Shown here piece by piece: positions 54,175 to 57,182 of a stretch of DNA of 57,182 nt. The first letter of the stretch is position 1, and each line of letters starts with the position of its first letter. The position numbers and the translations under genes are program-made. The stretch is from positions 1 through 57,182 of the forward strand of contig JAEZIF010000346.1 in assembly GCA_023416135.1 (NCBI GenBank), in the 5' to 3' direction. Source of the stretch: Pseudomonadota bacterium (GTDB lineage Bacteria; Pseudomonadota; Alphaproteobacteria; Reyranellales; Reyranellaceae). The notes beneath the pieces are model-generated. The model saw only the letters and a program-made list of their open reading frames with translations. It had not been told where the DNA came from and did no database searches.

Positions 54175-55263
54175 ATGACACGCACAGTTATCTGGCTCGT
54201 CGTTGGCGGGGTGGTCGTGCTCGCGGCTGGCCTCGGTGTGGCGTGGCAGGTCCGCATGAACGAGCGGGCCGTGGTCGGCCAGGCGAGCAGGCCGACCGCC
54301 GCCGAATCGCCGCCCGCGCCGCAAGCCGCAGCGCCCACGGCGTCGAGCACCGCGCCGCCTTCGGGAGCATCGCCAGATCCGCCGGCAACGCCGCAGGCCG
54401 CGCCGCCGGCGGCCCTGGCCGTGCCCACTTTCGACATTGCCCGCATCGGGCCGGACGGCCGCGCCGTCGTCGCCGGCCGCGCCACGCCCGGTGCCAAGAT
54501 CGTGCTGCTGGATGGCGGCAAGGAAATCGCGCGCAGCGAGGCCGATGCGCGTGGCGAATGGGTCGTCATCGCCCAGGATCCACCGCTCAGCGCCGGCCAG
54601 CACGAGTTGCGCGTGGTGCAGCACGTCGAGGGACGTGCGCCGGTGACGTCGGATCAGGTCGTCGTAGCCGTCGTTCCCGAGAAGCCGGCTGCTTCCGCAT
54701 CGGCGCCCGCCGCAGGACAGCTGCCGCGTGAAGAGACGCTGGTGATGATTGCACCGTCCGGCGGTGGACCGGCCAAGCTCGTGCAGGCACCGTCGGCTGC
54801 CGGAGTGCCGCGATCGGGCGATCTCACCTTGTCTACGCTCGACTATGACGATGCCGGCCATGTGACGGTCACCGGTCAGGCGACGCCGGGCGTCGCCGTG
54901 CGCGTCTACATCAACGACAATCTCGTGGCCGAGGGGGCTGCCGGCTCGGACGGCCGCTGGAAGCTCCAGCCGCCCGGCCCGCTCGGTCCCGGCAAGCATA
55001 CGCTGCGCCTCGATCGGCTGGCGAGCGACGGCAAGCCCATGGCGCGCCTGGAACTGCCGTTCGAGCGCGTCGTGGTGCCGCCAGGCACCAAGGATACCCG
55101 CCGCCTGGTCGTGGTGCGCGGCGACAATCTGTGGAACATAGCGCGTGCCCATTACGGCGCAGGGTTCCATCACACGGTGATCTACGGGGCCAACAAGGAA
55201 CAAATCGTCAATCCCGACCTGATCTATCCCGGTCAGGTCTTCAGCCTGCCCAAGGTCAACTGA
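54175..55263 (+). CDS. Membrane-anchored LysM protein with Ig-like repeats
   Basis: The 362-residue product has an N-terminal membrane anchor (VIWLVVGGVVVLAAGLGVAW), a Pro/Ala-rich linker (about residues 35-80), two related beta-sandwich repeats (GRAVVAGRATPGAKIVLLDG and HVTVTGQATPGVAVRVYIND), and a C-terminal LysM domain. The LysM shows VVVRGDNLWNIARAHYGAGF and IVNPDLIYPGQVFSLPKV. LysM binds peptidoglycan, so it probably sits in the periplasm attached to the membrane. The ATG at 54175 follows GGGAGG; starts at 54064 and 54142 would extend it without adding recognisable sequence. psd follows after 24 bases. Confidence 0.85.
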   Translation: MTRTVIWLVVGGVVVLAAGLGVAWQVRMNERAVVGQASRPTAAESPPAPQAAAPTASSTAPPSGASPDPPATPQAAPPAALAVPTFDIARIGPDGRAVVAGRATPGAKIVLLDGGKEIARSEADARGEWVVIAQDPPLSAGQHELRVVQHVEGRAPVTSDQVVVAVVPEKPAASASAPAAGQLPREETLVMIAPSGGGPAKLVQAPSAAGVPRSGDLTLSTLDYDDAGHVTVTGQATPGVAVRVYINDNLVAEGAAGSDGRWKLQPPGPLGPGKHTLRLDRLASDGKPMARLELPFERVVVPPGTKDTRRLVVVRGDNLWNIARAHYGAGFHHTVIYGANKEQIVNPDLIYPGQVFSLPKVN

Positions 55264-55287
55264 GACCCGGGCAACAGAGTACCTTTC

Positions 55288-55980
55288 ATGCTGGCGAACT
55301 TCTTCGTGCCGATCCTCGACGACGGCTGGCGCTTCATCGCGATCTTCGCGGCGATCACCTTTCTCGCGGCGCTGACCGGCGCGGCGTGGTTGTTCTGGCC
55401 GCTGTTCGTGCTGACGCTGTGGGCGATCTACTTCTTCCGCGATCCCTCGCGCGGCGTGCCCCAGGACGACGACGTGCTGGTGGCGCCGGCCGACGGGCTG
55501 GTGCAGATGGTGGTCGACGCCGTGCCGCCGGCCGAGCTCGGTCTGGGCGACCAGCCGCTCAAGCGCGTGTCGATCTTCCTGAGCGTGTTCGACGTCCACA
55601 TCAACCGCACGCCATGCGCGGGAACCGTCGACGTCGTCTCCTATAGGCCGGGCAAGTATCTCAACGCCGCTGCCGACAAGGCGAGCGAGGACAACGAGCG
55701 CATGGCGATCGCGCTGAGGCGCGCCGACGGCCGTGTCATCGGCTGCGTGCAGATCGCTGGCTGGGTGGCGCGACGCATCGTCTGCTACATCAAGCCCGGG
55801 CAGTCCGTGCAGACCGGTGAGCGCTTCGGCCATATCCGCTTCGGCAGCCGCACCGACCTCTTCCTGCCGCCCGGCGCGCGGTTGCTGGTGGCGACCGGCC
55901 AGCGCATGATCGGCGGCGAGACGGTGATCGCCGAGCTCGATCCCGTGAAGACGGAACCTCGGCGAGTGGTCGAGTTTTAA
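55288..55980 (+). CDS. psd: Phosphatidylserine decarboxylase proenzyme
   Basis: Membrane-associated pyruvoyl enzyme making phosphatidylethanolamine, 230 residues, of the short alphaproteobacterial class. It has membrane-interacting N-terminal helices, VLVAPADGLVQMVVDAVPP, SIFLSVFDVHINRTPCAGTV with the active-site His, and a C-terminal FGSRTDLFLPPGARLLV. Gly186-Ser187 is the expected self-cleavage site that makes the pyruvoyl group. It pairs with pssA, which follows after 69 bases, as in many alphaproteobacteria. Confidence 0.94.
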   Translation: MLANFFVPILDDGWRFIAIFAAITFLAALTGAAWLFWPLFVLTLWAIYFFRDPSRGVPQDDDVLVAPADGLVQMVVDAVPPAELGLGDQPLKRVSIFLSVFDVHINRTPCAGTVDVVSYRPGKYLNAAADKASEDNERMAIALRRADGRVIGCVQIAGWVARRIVCYIKPGQSVQTGERFGHIRFGSRTDLFLPPGARLLVATGQRMIGGETVIAELDPVKTEPRRVVEF

Positions 55981-56010
55981 TATAGATAGAACACGCTCTT
56001 CATATTCCGC

Positions 56011-56029
56011 TCCTCTCGCCGGGAGAGGA
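56011..56029. repeat. Dispersed intergenic palindrome, copy C
   Basis: TCCTCTC (56011-56017) pairs with GAGAGGA (56023-56029) around GCCGG. It lies in the psd-pssA gap directly before the annotated pssA start codon region, so it could influence pssA translation. It is related to copies A and B. Confidence 0.5.
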
Positions 56030-56049
56030 ACATGAGGAAAGGACTCGTC

Positions 56050-56880
56050 ATGGACAGCGACTTTCGCACGCGCCGCGGCCGGTTGCGGGGCTTCTCGATC
56101 AACCGGTTGATCCCCAACGTCTTGACGCTCGCGGCGCTGTGCGCGGGCCTGACGGCGATCCGCTACGGGCTGCAGGGACAGATGAAGCTCGCGGTCATTG
56201 CGATCTTCGTCGCCGCGGTGCTCGACGCACTCGACGGACGCGTCGCCCGGCGATTGGGCGTGACCAGCCGGTTCGGCGCCGAGCTCGATTCGCTGTCGGA
56301 CTTCCTCTGTTTCGGCGTGGCGCCGTCGCTGGTGCTCTACATGTCCTCCCTGTCGGACGCCGGGTCGCTGGGCTGGATCGTCACCCTGATGTTCCCGATG
56401 TGCTCGGCACTGCGCCTCGCTCGCTTCAACACCGCGCTGGTCTCAGACACGCCGCCGCCGGCCTGGACAGGTTCGTACTTCACGGGTGTGCCGGCGCCGG
56501 CCGGCGCGCTGCTGGCGCTGATCCCGCTGATGGTGAGTTTCGAGATCGAGGCGGCTTGGCCCAGACACGCGCTGGTCGTCGGCACGGTGCTGGTGCTGGT
56601 CGGCGGCCTGATGGTGAGCCGACTGCCGACCTTCTCGTTCAAGAAGGGCAGGGTGCCGCGCCATCTCGTCCTGCCGGCGCTGCTCGGTGCCGCGCTGGTG
56701 ATGGGCGTGATCGCCAGTTCGCCGTGGATCGGACTGTCGCTGCTCGGCCTGGTCTATGTGTCGCTGATCCCCTACAGCTGGATGACTTATCAACGGCAGG
56801 CCAGGCAGGAAGGCGCGGGCGCAGGCGCCGAGGTCGTGAACCTGCGCACCGTCGATTCGGGGTCGCAGCCTCACGAGTGA
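56050..56880 (+). CDS. pssA: CDP-diacylglycerol-serine O-phosphatidyltransferase
   Basis: Inner-membrane enzyme making phosphatidylserine, 276 residues. The CDP-alcohol phosphatidyltransferase signature DGRVARRLGVTSRFGAELD plus SLSD gives the DG(x)2AR(x)8G(x)3D(x)3D pattern complete. Around it are about eight membrane helices (LIPNVLTLAALCAGLTAIRY, YFTGVPAPAGALLALIPLMV). The C-terminus is cytosolic. An in-frame ATG at 56032 is possible but lies at the edge of repeat copy C; 56050 follows AGGAAAGGA. It forms the phosphatidylethanolamine route with psd. Confidence 0.94.
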   Translation: MDSDFRTRRGRLRGFSINRLIPNVLTLAALCAGLTAIRYGLQGQMKLAVIAIFVAAVLDALDGRVARRLGVTSRFGAELDSLSDFLCFGVAPSLVLYMSSLSDAGSLGWIVTLMFPMCSALRLARFNTALVSDTPPPAWTGSYFTGVPAPAGALLALIPLMVSFEIEAAWPRHALVVGTVLVLVGGLMVSRLPTFSFKKGRVPRHLVLPALLGAALVMGVIASSPWIGLSLLGLVYVSLIPYSWMTYQRQARQEGAGAGAEVVNLRTVDSGSQPHE

Positions 56881-56893
56881 TCGCGCGGCTTCG

Positions 56894-57059
56894 ATGCTCG
56901 ATCCGCTCCTGCGGCGGTGGATCGATCCGCCGCTCGACCGGGCCGGCGCCTGGCTCGCCCGGCGCGGCATGTCGGCGAACGCCTTCAGCCTTGCGGGCCT
57001 CGCTGTCGGCCTCACGACCATTCCGTTGCTTGCCTGGGAACGCTACGATGCGGCGCTAG
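56894..57059 (+). pseudogene. CDP-alcohol phosphatidyltransferase-family gene, cut off by an insertion sequence
   Basis: Only the first 55 codons are visible: LLRRWIDPPLDRAGAWLARR, then MSANAFSLAGLAVGLTTIPL and LAWERYDAALAL. This matches the N-terminal part of CDP-alcohol phosphatidyltransferases, before the catalytic signature. From about 57060 the sequence changes to AT-richer DNA that no longer fits the family, and the frame ends at 57142. The catalytic DG...AR...D...D part is missing, so this copy cannot work. It starts 13 bases after the pssA stop. Confidence 0.7.
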
Positions 57060-57182
57060 CATTACAGTTGCTATTGTCAGTGTGTTCTGAATCAATGGGG
57101 ACCCATGATTCGGGATATGATGATTGGTGGTGCGTCGATTGAAGAGACGCTTGCGCTGTGGTCCTCGTCGTTGCGGGCAGCC
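57060..57182 (+). mobile_element. Left end of a probable IS701-family insertion sequence (continues beyond the window)
   Basis: From 57060 base composition and codon pattern differ from the host. An ATG at 57105 opens a frame, MIRDMMIGGASIEETLALW followed by SSSLRAA, that resembles the start of IS701-family DDE transposases (ETLxLWxSSLR). The bases just before the junction, CTAG at 57056-57059, fit the YTAR type of 4-bp target reported for that family. The 45 bases before the ATG should hold the left inverted repeat. The family assignment rests on memory and a short peptide. Confidence 0.55.

Overview
The window is GC-rich (roughly two thirds GC by eye), densely coded chromosomal DNA from a free-living alphaproteobacterium. 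The support for that is a GapR/DUF2312 gene next to a DUF1244 gene, ClpS, a eukaryote-like dimeric isocitrate dehydrogenase beside a monomeric one, two Bug/TctC binding proteins and a Psd-PssA pair. The style recalls Reyranella and other Rhodospirillales-type lineages, but that placement is a guess from gene content. No tRNA, rRNA, CRISPR array, prophage or plasmid function was seen. The right edge ends inside an insertion sequence, and at least four genes carry apparent frameshifts, so the window may come from a draft or metagenome assembly with residual indels.

Layout, left to right. 1-297: 3' part of clpS. 338-763: GlcG/DUF336 protein. 873-3905: TRAP transporter (dctPQM), converging on a minus-strand unit of a damaged tctC and hyuB-hyuA (3937-8766). 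8826-9711: ArsR regulator plus SRPBCC protein behind a repeat-bearing promoter. 10057-11313: isolated CmcJ/NvfI-type oxygenase-like gene. 11400-11666: rpmJ with promoter and terminator. 11689-21435: plus-strand run glcD-glcE-glcF, TPR protein, amidohydrolase, DUF2339 membrane protein and a frameshifted phenylacetate-CoA-ligase-like gene. 21432-28651: minus-strand sugar-acid operon, transcribed as glycerate 2-kinase, GFA protein, otnK, otnC, otnI, ltnD, pyk, then a small membrane protein. 28681-29448: N-formylglutamate amidohydrolase-like gene. 29890-36099: CzcCBA-type metal efflux system with small exported proteins on each side.

36398-45788 is the most unusual part. A complete cobalamin uptake operon (riboswitch, btuB, nitrilase-superfamily gene, btuF, btuC, btuD) is followed by a secreted protein of unknown function. 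Then comes a second, closely related cobalamin riboswitch whose first gene is a fatty-acyl-AMP ligase. The two riboswitches share their aptamers and also about 66 bases beyond them. Each can form a short helix that covers the space between the Shine-Dalgarno sequence and the start codon.

45868-57182: DUF1244 protein, gapR, a secreted beta-propeller, a second TctC protein, a DUF429 protein, dimeric icd, monomeric isocitrate dehydrogenase, a LOG-family protein, a LysM protein, psd and pssA. Last is a CDP-alcohol phosphatidyltransferase gene cut off by what looks like an IS701-family element.

The largest functional unit is the sugar-acid operon. It can take threonate-type acids to dihydroxyacetone phosphate and glycerate to 2-phosphoglycerate, and pyruvate kinase closes the route to pyruvate. 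The glcDEF genes (glycolate to glyoxylate) and the TRAP, hydantoinase and Bug genes also suggest a lifestyle of scavenging small organic acids and amides.
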